Of a DNA stretch of 17,771 nt, positions 6,590 to 14,493 are shown one piece after another. This DNA comes from a candidate division Zixibacteria bacterium RBG_16_43_9. Its GTDB lineage: Bacteria; Zixibacteria; MSB-5A5; RBG-16-43-9. Numbering within the stretch: the first letter of the stretch is position 1; each line of letters begins with the position of its first letter. The notes below the pieces were generated by a model. The model was not told where the DNA came from and did not search any database. It saw only the letters and a program-made list of their open reading frames with translations. The stretch is from positions 8,666 through 26,436 of the forward strand of contig MEWM01000036.1 of NCBI GenBank assembly GCA_001775355.1, in the 5' to 3' direction. The translations under genes and the position numbers were made by a program.

Positions 6590-6665
6590 CTCGTAGCCAC
6601 CGTAGGACTTGCGACTACCGTTTATTTTTGCAGGGCTGGTCCGCCTTTGGCGGACTGCCTACGAG
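6590..6665. repeat. paired-hairpin element upstream of the methyltransferase gene
   Basis: The outer stem is CTCGTAG (6590-6596) with CTACGAG (6659-6665). Inner parts are GTAG (6602-6605) facing CTAC (6615-6618), and a firm GTCCGCC/GGCGGAC hairpin (6639-6655). With the two elements before it, it fills most of the 342-base spacer 6340-6681, where I see no gene and no clear promoter. Confidence 0.65.
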
Positions 6666-6681
6666 TTGTTACTGTTTAATT

Positions 6682-7275
6682 ATGTCTAAAAGAGAATATT
6701 TTGACAGGTATGCTCACAAATGGGATCAGCTCTGTCATTTAGAGACTGAAGATAAACTGGAAAAACTCCTCAGATGCTTCAGACTCAGGAAAGGCTCGCA
6801 GGTTCTGGATTTAGGATGCGGGACTGGTATTTTGTTTCCCCACATCCTGAAAGCCATTGGCAAGAAAGGCAGGGTTTTTGGGGTAGACTTATCTGAACAG
6901 ATGCTGCTGGAGGCCAGGAGGAAACATCGGAATGAAAATATCTTCTTAATTTGTGCTCCTGCGGAGAACCTTCCCTTTCTGCCAGGATCTTTAGATTATG
7001 TGATTGCTTTTGCTTCTTTCCCTCACTTTGAAAAGAAAGCTAAAGCCATACAAGAGATCAATAGGGTCTTGAAAAGAGGAGGGAGACTTTTCATCGCTCA
7101 TCTGCTTGGGAGCAAAGAGTTGCAGGAGCATCATCGATCATCTGGGGACATTGAGGTCATGAGGGATATTCTGCCGGCTGAAAAAGTTCTAAAAAGAATG
7201 TTAAAAAGGGAAGGATTTAAAAAGATACTTATAATAGACAAACCTTCCTTATACATAGCCTGTGGGTCAAAATGA
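6682..7275 (+). CDS. class I SAM-dependent methyltransferase (Methyltransf_11 type)
   Basis: Small-molecule type methyltransferase of 197 residues. The SAM-binding motif VLDLGCGTG is at 41-49, the acidic ribose-binding residue is D69 in GVDLSEQM, PAENLPF corresponds to the adenine-binding loop, and INRVLKRGGRL is the usual post-motif III strand. I chose ATG 6682, because an in-frame TTG at 6583 would put a repeat element into the protein. The ribosome site is weak. The stop overlaps the start of the transporter gene by 4 bases (ATGA), so the two are translationally coupled and probably act in one process. The substrate is unknown. Family assignment is firm. Confidence 0.87.
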   Translation: MSKREYFDRYAHKWDQLCHLETEDKLEKLLRCFRLRKGSQVLDLGCGTGILFPHILKAIGKKGRVFGVDLSEQMLLEARRKHRNENIFLICAPAENLPFLPGSLDYVIAFASFPHFEKKAKAIQEINRVLKRGGRLFIAHLLGSKELQEHHRSSGDIEVMRDILPAEKVLKRMLKREGFKKILIIDKPSLYIACGSK

Positions 7276-7793
7276 GAATCTCTGCAAAACAGATAAGCCT
7301 GAGTGGATTATTCATTTCGCTGGGAATAGTCGTTCCTTTTCTTTTTCATCAGTTTGGTTTAGCTGGTAGGATTTTTTCGCCGATGCATTTTCCAGTCTTT
7401 CTCGCTGGAATCCTGTTAGGGCCCCTAAGTGGTGCTGTGGTTGGTTTATTATCTCCGATCTTAAGCTTTTTCCTGACCGGAATGCCACCACCTTATGCAG
7501 TCCCTTTGATGGCTTCGGAACTTCCGGTTTATGGACTGACTATAGGCTTATTCTGCAGGTATCTTAAAGCACCTCTTATAGTTAATCTGTTATTTTCAAT
7601 GGTCGCAGGCAGGATAGCATTTGCTCTTGGGATATTCATCATAGGGGCTTTTGTTAAATTACCAGTAAGTTTCATCTCTTTCTTAGAAGCTTCTTTTATC
7701 ACCGGGCTGCCGGGCATCTTTCTTCAGTTAATCATCATCCCTGCTTTAGCCATCAGACTGAAAAAAATTCCAGCTTTTTCTGGAAAGCTCTAA
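7272..7793 (+). CDS. ECF transporter S component
   Basis: Integral membrane substrate-binding subunit of an energy-coupling-factor importer, 173 residues and about six hydrophobic segments, which is the size of an S component. Conserved features are PMHFPVFLAGILLGPLSG (residues about 36-53), SPILSFFLTGMPPP in the middle and ELPVYG. This is the PF12822-like type, which includes cobalamin (CbrT-like) and other vitamin importers. The shared ATPases and T component are not in the window and would be encoded elsewhere, as in group II systems. Coupling to the SAM methyltransferase by ATGA overlap suggests that the imported compound is methylated, or is the product or cofactor of methylation. A corrinoid is a reasonable guess because NrdJ needs cobalamin, but the sequence does not prove it. 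Confidence 0.82.
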   Translation: MRISAKQISLSGLFISLGIVVPFLFHQFGLAGRIFSPMHFPVFLAGILLGPLSGAVVGLLSPILSFFLTGMPPPYAVPLMASELPVYGLTIGLFCRYLKAPLIVNLLFSMVAGRIAFALGIFIIGAFVKLPVSFISFLEASFITGLPGIFLQLIIIPALAIRLKKIPAFSGKL

Positions 7794-7832
7794 GGTGGTT
7801 TCAAAATAGCTCCACCTCTGGCAGGTCAAAGA

Positions 7833-7854
7833 TAAACCTAAGGATTTACACTCC
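7833..7854 (-). repeat. half element: GGAG plus hairpin
   Basis: Read on the minus strand: GGAG (7854-7851), then a weak TAAATC/GGTTTA hairpin. The wording matches the GGAGTGTAAA type at 14732. It lies between the ECF-S gene and the histidine kinase, with another inverted repeat, AATCAGG (7869-7875) facing CCTGATT (7899-7905), just after it. Confidence 0.4.
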
Positions 7855-7953
7855 ACTGTCTGCGATTCAATCAGGACAATTATGTCAGAAGTCTTTCTCC
7901 TGATTAAGCTTTCTATTATTTTTCCGAAGATAAAAGAATAGGGGGAGAAGAGT

Positions 7954-9939
7954 ATGAAAAATATCCAGAATGAAATAAAAAAAATCGAGAGAAAAGACTG
8001 GCATCTCTGGATTTTGACTTCCGGGGTTTTTTTGAGCTTGGTTGCCTTTGTTCTTCTTCTGATTTTCTATTCAGATGTTAGAAATCTGTATGAAAAGGAG
8101 CTCTCCAATTATACCTACAATCTTCTCTTCGTTGGGTTTACCGGAATTTCGCTTCTTTTCTTAGCCTACATTCTTTTTAAAGAGCAATCCATAAAAAAGC
8201 TGCGTGGTGAACTTTTCAAAGAAAAGGTTTTGTCGCAGTCCCTGGAAGAACGGTTTCAGGAACTTAAAGCCTTATTCGAAGTAAGCACCTTGGTGAATTC
8301 TGAGATAGAGCTTTCTTTAATCTTAGATTTGATCTCCAAAACTGTGCGGGATTACCTGCAGACCGACAGGTGCTCTGTTTTGCTCTTTGACAAAAAGAAA
8401 AATAAGCTGGTCTGTGTGTCAGCTCATGGAGTCTCAAGTGAGAAGATAAAAAATACTGAGCTGAACCCGGGCGAGAGTGTAGCTGGCTGGGTTATGACCC
8501 ATGGTGAACCGCTCCTCTTAGGAGAGGAATTGCAGGAGGATAAGTTCAAAAACTTTGTCTCCAAGGAGGAGAAGATATCCTCTTCTTTATCTGTCCCTCT
8601 AAAGGTCAAGAATGAGATAAAAGGGGTTTTGAACGTCTGTATGGTCAAAGGAAAAAGAAAATTCAATGAAGCGGATCTAAAACTGGTCTCGATATTCGCC
8701 CAGAATGCCGCAGTCTCCATTGAAAAAGCAGAGTTATACCAGGAAGTAAAAAAACAGGCAGAAGTCTTAGAAAAAACTTTGGAGGATTTGAAAAAGACCC
8801 AGGGACAATTAATTCAGTCTGAAAAGATGAGGGTTTTAGGAGATCTGGCTGGAGGGATAGTCCACGATTTTAACAACATCCTTGGAATTATAACTGGCAG
8901 GGCTGAGCTTCTTTTGAAACAGGCTAAAGAAGAAGGATTTATAAAAGGATTGATGCTGATCGAACAGGTAGCTAATGACGGGGCGGAGATAATCCGGAGA
9001 TTGCGGGAATATACCAAGATTGGCCAGGGATCAATCTTCATTAAAGTCGATCTGAACAAGATTCTCAGGCAGGTCGTGGAACTGACCAGTTTCAAGTGGA
9101 AGGATGAAGCGTTAGCCAGGGGGATTAACATCAATATCGATATGGACTTAAAAGAAATAAATCCTATTGCAGGTAACCCTTCGGAGATAAGGGAAGTATT
9201 TGTTAACTTACTCTTGAATGCAATAGAAGCGCTGCCAAAAGGAGGGGAAATTACCTTAGGCACCAGGATGGAAAACGATTATGTCTTAGCCTGGGTGAGA
9301 GATGACGGCATAGGAATGAAAGAGGAGGTCAAATCGAAAATCTTTGAGCCTTTCTTCACTTTGAAAGGAGAAAAAGGAATGGGTCTGGGCTTGACCATCG
9401 TATCCGGATTAGTCTCAAAACATCAGGGAAATATAACTGTCGATTCAGAGTTAGGTAAAGGGACTTGCATCTGGTTGAAATTTCCGGTTTCCAGGAAAGC
9501 CCAGGAGGAGGAAGAAAAAATCACGGTTATCGATTTTCAGCCAGCCAATATTTTGGTAATTGAGGATGAGAAAAATATGCGGGACATAATCCTGGAGATG
9601 CTGAGCGAACAGGGTCATTCAGTTACCTTAGCTGTGGATGGAAAACAGGGGATTGAATTTTTCAAAAAAGGTACTTACGACCTGGTTCTTACAAACCTGT
9701 CTATGCCTGAAATGTCCGGCTGGGAAGTCATCAGGGAGATTAAATCAGCAAACCCTTATGTCAAAGTGGCATTGATGACCGGGTGCGGAACCCAGACAAA
9801 GGAAGAAGAGGCAAAGGGGGCTGATTTTTTGATTTCAAAACCTTTTAAAAAGAACCAATTGCTCTTCGCAGTTTCTGAAGCCATAAAAAAGAATAAGAAT
9901 TTTTCACCTGAAGGAAATTTAACCTGTAAAAAGTCATAA
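7954..9939 (+). CDS. membrane hybrid histidine kinase with GAF domain and degenerate receiver
   Basis: Sensor kinase of 661 residues: two membrane helices (about 17-39 and 56-77), GAF domain (about 105-258), coiled coil (about 258-290), dimerisation helix with phospho-accepting His304 in HDFNN, and an ATP-binding domain with N422 (NLLLNAIEA), DDGIGM (450-455) and GMGLGL (475-480). The C-terminal receiver (about 530-645) has the acidic pocket E537-D538-E539, T609 and K629, but the phospho-acceptor position is Asn581 (TNLSMP instead of TDxxMP), so it probably cannot be phosphorylated in the normal way. HDFNN kinases usually use a separate response regulator. None is adjacent. Ribosome site GGGGGAG at 7941-7947. 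The signal is unknown; with almost no periplasmic part, sensing is probably by the GAF domain or the membrane. Confidence 0.93.
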   Translation: MKNIQNEIKKIERKDWHLWILTSGVFLSLVAFVLLLIFYSDVRNLYEKELSNYTYNLLFVGFTGISLLFLAYILFKEQSIKKLRGELFKEKVLSQSLEERFQELKALFEVSTLVNSEIELSLILDLISKTVRDYLQTDRCSVLLFDKKKNKLVCVSAHGVSSEKIKNTELNPGESVAGWVMTHGEPLLLGEELQEDKFKNFVSKEEKISSSLSVPLKVKNEIKGVLNVCMVKGKRKFNEADLKLVSIFAQNAAVSIEKAELYQEVKKQAEVLEKTLEDLKKTQGQLIQSEKMRVLGDLAGGIVHDFNNILGIITGRAELLLKQAKEEGFIKGLMLIEQVANDGAEIIRRLREYTKIGQGSIFIKVDLNKILRQVVELTSFKWKDEALARGININIDMDLKEINPIAGNPSEIREVFVNLLLNAIEALPKGGEITLGTRMENDYVLAWVRDDGIGMKEEVKSKIFEPFFTLKGEKGMGLGLTIVSGLVSKHQGNITVDSELGKGTCIWLKFPVSRKAQEEEEKITVIDFQPANILVIEDEKNMRDIILEMLSEQGHSVTLAVDGKQGIEFFKKGTYDLVLTNLSMPEMSGWEVIREIKSANPYVKVALMTGCGTQTKEEEAKGADFLISKPFKKNQLLFAVSEAIKKNKNFSPEGNLTCKKS

Positions 9940-10016
9940 AATTCTACATTTTGATATTCATATTTTATTGAAATACAAGATATTGTGTTTTTTTTCGATA
10001 AAATAAAAATTTTTCC

Positions 10017-10045
10017 TTGACATCATATCTACTTTACAATAGAAT
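10017..10045 (+). promoter_or_regulatory. promoter of the thyX-nrdJ operon
   Basis: TTGACA (10017-10022), 17-base spacer, TAGAAT (10040-10045). Start expected near 10052. A weaker second candidate further down, TTGTCC (10105-10110) and TATACA (10127-10132) with a 16-base spacer, would start past the hairpin. The spacer 9940-10163 is otherwise AT-rich with no gene. Confidence 0.65.
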
Positions 10046-10069
10046 GGATTTGCAAAGATAAGAAAAATT

Positions 10070-10093
10070 TTGGTGACATCTCACCAATTTTTT
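10070..10093 (+). terminator. terminator-like hairpin in the thyX leader
   Basis: TTGGTGA (10070-10076), loop CATC, TCACCAA (10081-10087), then six Ts. It lies about 18 bases after the expected start of the thyX transcript and 70 bases before its ATG. It could end read-through from the kinase gene, or act as an attenuator of the operon. The stem has only seven pairs, so strength is uncertain. Confidence 0.5.
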
Positions 10094-10163
10094 ATCCATA
10101 AATTTTGTCCAATTGAATCAGAATTATATACAGGGAAAACTGTCCAATAAAAAGGTTTAGAAT

Positions 10164-10814
10164 ATGAAAGTTGAGTTAATGGCCATAACTCCACAGGCTG
10201 AAGACGTGATTGAAAAAGCCTGCCGCACCTGTTATCTTTCTTTTCACCGCTATAATCCTCCGTCATCCACTGAGGAGCTGATTAAAAAAGTCATCCAGAA
10301 AGGGCACCATTCGGTCTTGGAACATGCATATGCCACCTTCAGGATCAAAGGCGGCTCAAGGGTTTTCACGCACGAGATGGTAAGGCACAGGCTTATGTCC
10401 CCTTCTCAGGAAAGCCAGAGATATGTGGAGTACGGTAAAACCAAAGAATTTGAGTTTGTCATTCCTCCAACTGTCGAAAATACCAATTTGAAAGACAAAT
10501 TCAGGAAAAAGGCTCTTGAGCTCAAAGATTTTTATGAGGAGATGGTGAAAGCCGGGGTGCCAAAAGAAGATGCCAGATATATTCTACCGAATGCCACTGT
10601 CTCCGAGATAGTAGTATCTGCCAATTTCAGGGAGCTCAGGCACATTTTCGAGGTAAGATGTGTGGAAAGAGCCCACTGGGAGATCAGGCAGATCTGTTTG
10701 GAGATGCTTAAGATAATGAAAAAAGAAGCCCCCATAGTCTTCTGGGACTTTGTAATAGATGAGAAAAATAAAATAGCGCAGCGTGAGGAGGGAATAGATG
10801 CAGGGGATAACTGA
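10164..10814 (+). CDS. thyX: flavin-dependent thymidylate synthase
   Basis: Makes dTMP from dUMP with methylene-tetrahydrofolate and FAD/NADPH, without producing dihydrofolate. The protein has 216 residues, normal for the family. The signature RHRX7S is at R74-H75-R76 to S84 (RHRLMSPSQES), followed by QRY. LEHAYATFRIKG and the RELRHIFEVRC-type segment in the C-terminal half also fit. AAAAAGG stands about nine bases before the ATG. Its 3' end overlaps the start of nrdJ by 17 bases, an operon for deoxynucleotide synthesis. Regulation may involve the leader hairpin and two TGTCCAAT repeats (10106-10113 and 10141-10148). The identification is secure. Confidence 0.97.
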   Translation: MKVELMAITPQAEDVIEKACRTCYLSFHRYNPPSSTEELIKKVIQKGHHSVLEHAYATFRIKGGSRVFTHEMVRHRLMSPSQESQRYVEYGKTKEFEFVIPPTVENTNLKDKFRKKALELKDFYEEMVKAGVPKEDARYILPNATVSEIVVSANFRELRHIFEVRCVERAHWEIRQICLEMLKIMKKEAPIVFWDFVIDEKNKIAQREEGIDAGDN

Positions 10815-12999
10815 CCTTACTCCTAACTCTCTTAAAGTTTTGGAGAGAAGGTATCTGAAAAAGGACGAGCGGGGTAAGATAGTCGAGACTCCAGAGGAGC
10901 TTTTCTGGAGAGTGGCTCTGGCAATTGCCCAGGTGGAGAAAATCTACGGAGCCAGTGATAGAGAAATAGAAAGATTAGCTCAGGAGTTCTATGCGCTGAT
11001 GAGCAAACTGGATTTTCTGCCCAACTCGCCTACCTTAATGAATGCAGGCAGACCTCTGGGGCAACTTTCAGCTTGCTTTGTAATACCGATTGAGGATACA
11101 ATGGAATCGATTTTCGATGCGGTGAAAAACACCGCGCTGATCCATAAAAGCGGAGGGGGTACCGGCTTTTCTTTCTCCAGGCTCCGTCCCAAGAATTCGG
11201 TTGTGGCATCCACGTCCGGAGTAGCCTCCGGGCCAATCTCCTTTATGAAGGTAATAAATGCGGCAACTGAGGCGGTCAAACAAGGAGGGACCAGAAGAGG
11301 TGCTAATATGGGGATCCTGAGGGTGGACCATCCGGATATCCTGGAGTTCATCTCCTGTAAAGACGATCTTAAAGAGCTAACTAACTTCAATATCTCTGTG
11401 GCAGTTACTGAAGAATTCATGAAAAAAGTGGAAGAGGATGATTACTATGAACTGATAAACCCCCGTACAGAGAAGCCATATTTGAAGGATGGGCAAGCGG
11501 TAAAATACAGTGCTAAAGAGGTTTTTGACCGGATAGTAGACCATGCCTGGAAAAGCGGAGAGCCGGGAGTTATCTTCTTAGACCGGGTTAACCAGTCTAA
11601 CCCTACCCCGAAAATCGGGATGATCGAATCAACCAACCCTTGCGGGGAGCAGCCTCTTTTACCTTATGAAAGCTGTAACTTAGGCTCAATTAACCTCTCC
11701 AAAATGGTGAAATCTGAGCAGGGTAAAGATTCGATTGATTGGGATAAATTAGAAAAAACGATAAGAGTTTCAGTTCACTTTCTGGATAACGTGATCGATG
11801 CCAACAAATATCCTCTTCCTCAGATCGAGGAAATGACCAGGGCTAACCGGAAGATCGGGTTAGGAGTTATGGGTTGGGCTGATTTGCTCCTTTTACTTGA
11901 GATACCTTATGACTCAGATGAGGCTTTGGAATTAGGTGCCAGGGTTATGGATTTTATCCAGAAGGAATCACACCAGTACTCCTCAGAGTTAGCCGAGAAA
12001 AGGGGCAATTTCCCCAATTGGGAAAAAAGTATTTTCTACGACAAAAAGATACCTATGAGGAATTCCACTGTCACCACTATAGCTCCAGCCGGGACTATAA
12101 GTATTATCGCTGGATGTTCCTCAGGTATCGAGCCTTTATACGCAATATCTTATATCCGAACAGTTATGGACCAGACCAGGCTTATCGAGGTCAATCCCTT
12201 CTTCGAGCAAAAGGCGAAAGAATTTGGGTTTTACTCTCAGGAGTTGATGGAAAAGATTGCTGAAAAGGGTTCAATTCAGGACTTCCCAGAAATACCTGAG
12301 GATTTAAAGGCAATCTATAAAACCGCTTATGATGTTTCTCCTGACTGGCACGTTAAGATGCAGGCGGAGTTTCAGAAATATACAGATAATGCGGTTTCCA
12401 AGACCATAAATTTGCCTAATAAAGCCAGCCTGGAAGATGTGAGGCAAGCCTATCTTTTGGCTTATAGATCAGGATGTAAGGGGATAACCATCTACCGGGA
12501 CGGGAGCAGAAAAGAACAGGTCCTGGCTACCAGGATGAAAGCCGAAGGTGAGGTAGTAGTCAAGGACCGCCCGGAGACCTTGACCGGAATAACTGAGAAG
12601 ATAAAGACTGGTTACGGGAACCTCTATATCACTATTAATAGCGTTAATGGTAAACCGTTTGAGGTTTTCGCCCAGATAGGAAAGTCTGGCTATTCCACTA
12701 TGGCAGATACTGAGGCTATCTGCAGGCTCATCTCCTTAGCCTTGCGCAGTGATGTGGCAGTGGATAAGATCATCGAGCAATTGATAGGAATCGGAGGCTC
12801 CTCTCCGGTTTTCGGAAACGGCGAGCTGATAATGTCGATCCCGGATGCAATTGCCAAGGTTTTGAAAAAGCATTTTGGAAATGGTAAACGTGAGCCTATC
12901 AAGGACATAAACTTAGAATACTGCCCGGATTGCGGTGCCAAATTAGAATATAAGGAAGGATGTATTCTTTGCCGGGAATGCGGGTTTTCCAAGTGTTAA
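10798..12999 (+). CDS. nrdJ: adenosylcobalamin-dependent (class II) ribonucleotide reductase
   Basis: Reduces ribonucleotides to deoxyribonucleotides using a thiyl radical generated with coenzyme B12, so no oxygen or iron cofactor is needed. The protein has 733 residues. The redox cysteines are C93 (QLSACFV) and C293 (ESCNLGS), the radical cysteine is C282 in NPCGEQ with N280 and E284; the spacing C282-C293 equals that of the Thermotoga enzyme as I recall it. The sequence starts without an ATP-cone. The C-terminus has a TSCPD-like domain (about 595-700) and a zinc ribbon (CPDC, CREC and a final Cys) that carries the reducing thiols. GAGGAGG lies seven bases before the ATG, inside thyX. There is no intein and no frameshift. 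Confidence 0.97.
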   Translation: MQGITDLTPNSLKVLERRYLKKDERGKIVETPEELFWRVALAIAQVEKIYGASDREIERLAQEFYALMSKLDFLPNSPTLMNAGRPLGQLSACFVIPIEDTMESIFDAVKNTALIHKSGGGTGFSFSRLRPKNSVVASTSGVASGPISFMKVINAATEAVKQGGTRRGANMGILRVDHPDILEFISCKDDLKELTNFNISVAVTEEFMKKVEEDDYYELINPRTEKPYLKDGQAVKYSAKEVFDRIVDHAWKSGEPGVIFLDRVNQSNPTPKIGMIESTNPCGEQPLLPYESCNLGSINLSKMVKSEQGKDSIDWDKLEKTIRVSVHFLDNVIDANKYPLPQIEEMTRANRKIGLGVMGWADLLLLLEIPYDSDEALELGARVMDFIQKESHQYSSELAEKRGNFPNWEKSIFYDKKIPMRNSTVTTIAPAGTISIIAGCSSGIEPLYAISYIRTVMDQTRLIEVNPFFEQKAKEFGFYSQELMEKIAEKGSIQDFPEIPEDLKAIYKTAYDVSPDWHVKMQAEFQKYTDNAVSKTINLPNKASLEDVRQAYLLAYRSGCKGITIYRDGSRKEQVLATRMKAEGEVVVKDRPETLTGITEKIKTGYGNLYITINSVNGKPFEVFAQIGKSGYSTMADTEAICRLISLALRSDVAVDKIIEQLIGIGGSSPVFGNGELIMSIPDAIAKVLKKHFGNGKREPIKDINLEYCPDCGAKLEYKEGCILCRECGFSKC

Positions 13000-13014
13000 T
13001 TGGTCAAAAAGATG

Positions 13015-13073
13015 GTAGCGTTGCCACTCCTGTGGCGACGAACCCGTCGTCCTCACAGGAGTGAGGACGCTAC
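13015..13073. repeat. paired-hairpin element, GTAG to CTAC
   Basis: The outer stem is GTAGCGT (13015-13021) with ACGCTAC (13067-13073). The inner hairpins have tips CCACTCCTGTGG and CTCACAGGAGTGAG, which are also complementary to each other, so the element can fold as one long arm or as two. It fills most of the short spacer after nrdJ. No T run follows. Confidence 0.85.
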
Positions 13074-13093
13074 GTTAAATATACAAACTTCAA

Positions 13094-13708
13094 ATGGGAT
13101 TTATTATACCAGCAGGAAGGACTTCTTCAGTAACCTGGGAAGGGAAAATTTTTCAGGTTCAGACTGAATTTGTTACCCGTCCGAATCCCAAAGTAGTCTC
13201 TTCTATTATCCTGGACGGAAAACTGATCCATAAAGTGGAAAAACCCTGGAAAGGTGAAATCAAAGCTGAAGAGCAAAAGGAGGTCGAACAATTCCTGAAA
13301 AAAGAGCATGAGAAAGTAGCCCGGGCTTTAAAGAAAAATCCATATGATTTCTTATCCGGAGGAAAAGAGGATTTTCAAAACCAGATCCAGAAGCTATCCG
13401 AGTTAAAAGAAATAGATAATCCCTTTATCCTGATGTACGACGGTTCACTCCTTTTTCCGGATAAGAAAGACGAGGTTTTCCTGGAAAAGTTCTCCAAAAC
13501 GATAGCCCAGACCCTAAGGCTTGCCTCAGCTCTAACTGATTCCTCCAAGCTGGGCGAGATCAGGGCTGGGATTTTAGAGTGTCCTCCAGATAAGATCATC
13601 TGGGTTTATTATAATGACAGGGTCTGTGCAGCATTTCTGAAAAAAGGTTCTCCGGTAGATGAAACTATACAAAAAATGGGTAATCTGGTGGTGGAAACCT
13701 ATGAATGA
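13094..13708 (+). CDS. conserved hypothetical protein upstream of a roadblock-like gene
   Basis: Not recognised by name. It has 204 residues, is soluble and lacks a signal peptide. The first 50 residues (FQVQTEFV, then ILDGKLIHKVEKPW) form a beta-rich module that I recall from hypothetical proteins of many delta- and candidate-phylum bacteria. The middle is charged and helical. Residues about 125-200 (KTIAQTLRLA, IWVYYNDRVCAAFL, DETIQKMGNLV) have the alternation of helix and strand seen in roadblock/LC7 proteins, without certainty. The ATG at 13094 lacks a good ribosome site. It overlaps the next gene by 8 bases, so the two are likely partners. Roadblock proteins commonly regulate small Ras-like GTPases; none is in the window. 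Confidence 0.75.
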   Translation: MGFIIPAGRTSSVTWEGKIFQVQTEFVTRPNPKVVSSIILDGKLIHKVEKPWKGEIKAEEQKEVEQFLKKEHEKVARALKKNPYDFLSGGKEDFQNQIQKLSELKEIDNPFILMYDGSLLFPDKKDEVFLEKFSKTIAQTLRLASALTDSSKLGEIRAGILECPPDKIIWVYYNDRVCAAFLKKGSPVDETIQKMGNLVVETYE

Positions 13709-14450
13709 GATCCTGCAGGAGATCAAATCGGTTCAGGGCGTAACCGGCGTTCTGGTATTAAATAAGAATGAGGGGGTTACCTATCAAGTCACCCCGGTCT
13801 CTTTTCCCAAGCAGGGGTTACAGGAAATCGGAACACGCCTTTCACGTCTGGCTAAGACAAGCTTGACCGGAACGAGCTTAGAGCTCAGGTTTGAAAACGG
13901 TATAGCTTTCTTCTTTAATTTAGATAAAGGAGCGGTTTTGATCTTCGGCCGCCCGGGCATGAACCTTTCGGTCTTAAATTTAGTCCTGAAGTCAGCTTTC
14001 TTGTCTATTGAAAGGAAACTGTCAAAAGAGGGTGAGAAACCCTTATTCAGAGAGGAGGAGAGAAGCTCTTTTTTCCTGGATAAAATCTACTTAGAGCATC
14101 TGGTTACCGCTTTGAACCAGATTGCTAAAATCTTCAAGGAGAAGTTAGGCACTTATTCGGTTACCCAGAATCTGAGAAAGTCAAAAGAGGAGTTTTTGAT
14201 AAAATTCGACCTGTTGCAGAACTTCTTTGTGGACAATAACGGGTCAGTCTCTTTGATCCGGGGAAAAGAAGAGGAGACTTCCTCTGATCTTTTAAAAGCG
14301 TTTGCACTCTGGATAGGGCATTTCATCCACCTTTGCTCGGTTCAGGAGCCGGAGATATTGACTGATATAAGGGGGCTGACATTTGGGCTGGAGGATAAGC
14401 TGCAGATGATGGGTTTCTATGAAACTTATGAAAAGCTAAAAAATGCTTAA
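13701..14450 (+). CDS. roadblock/LC7-like protein
   Basis: The protein has 249 residues and is predicted to be soluble. The N-terminal 110 residues begin MNEILQEIKSVQGVTGVLVLNKNEGV, then SRLAKTSLTGTSLELRFENGIAFFFNLDKGAVLIF, the helix-strand pattern and Gly-Val-Leu-Val core typical of roadblock domains. The remaining 130 residues are helical and resemble nothing that I can name. I chose ATG 13701 over the in-frame ATG 13659, which would add a Trp-rich tail lying wholly inside the upstream gene; GGTGG precedes 13701. Coupled to the preceding gene by an 8-base overlap, and followed directly by a strong terminator. A role in GTPase control or cell polarity is only an inference from family. Confidence 0.75.
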   Translation: MNEILQEIKSVQGVTGVLVLNKNEGVTYQVTPVSFPKQGLQEIGTRLSRLAKTSLTGTSLELRFENGIAFFFNLDKGAVLIFGRPGMNLSVLNLVLKSAFLSIERKLSKEGEKPLFREEERSSFFLDKIYLEHLVTALNQIAKIFKEKLGTYSVTQNLRKSKEEFLIKFDLLQNFFVDNNGSVSLIRGKEEETSSDLLKAFALWIGHFIHLCSVQEPEILTDIRGLTFGLEDKLQMMGFYETYEKLKNA

Positions 14451-14458
14451 GTAAAATG

Positions 14459-14493
14459 AAAACCCCTCCGTCCCTCGGGCGAAGGGGTTTTTT
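14459..14493. terminator. bidirectional intrinsic terminator
   Basis: AAAACCCCT (14459-14467) faces AGGGGTTTT (14483-14491), with a GC-rich loop and a run of six Ts on the plus strand. On the minus strand the hairpin is followed by TTTTCATTTT. It would end the roadblock gene transcript from the left and the candidate RNA transcript from the right. Confidence 0.85.

Noticed and set aside
6583..6681. Longer start for the SAM methyltransferase
   Set aside because: It would translate a hairpin repeat element into protein; homologous sequence begins at 6682.
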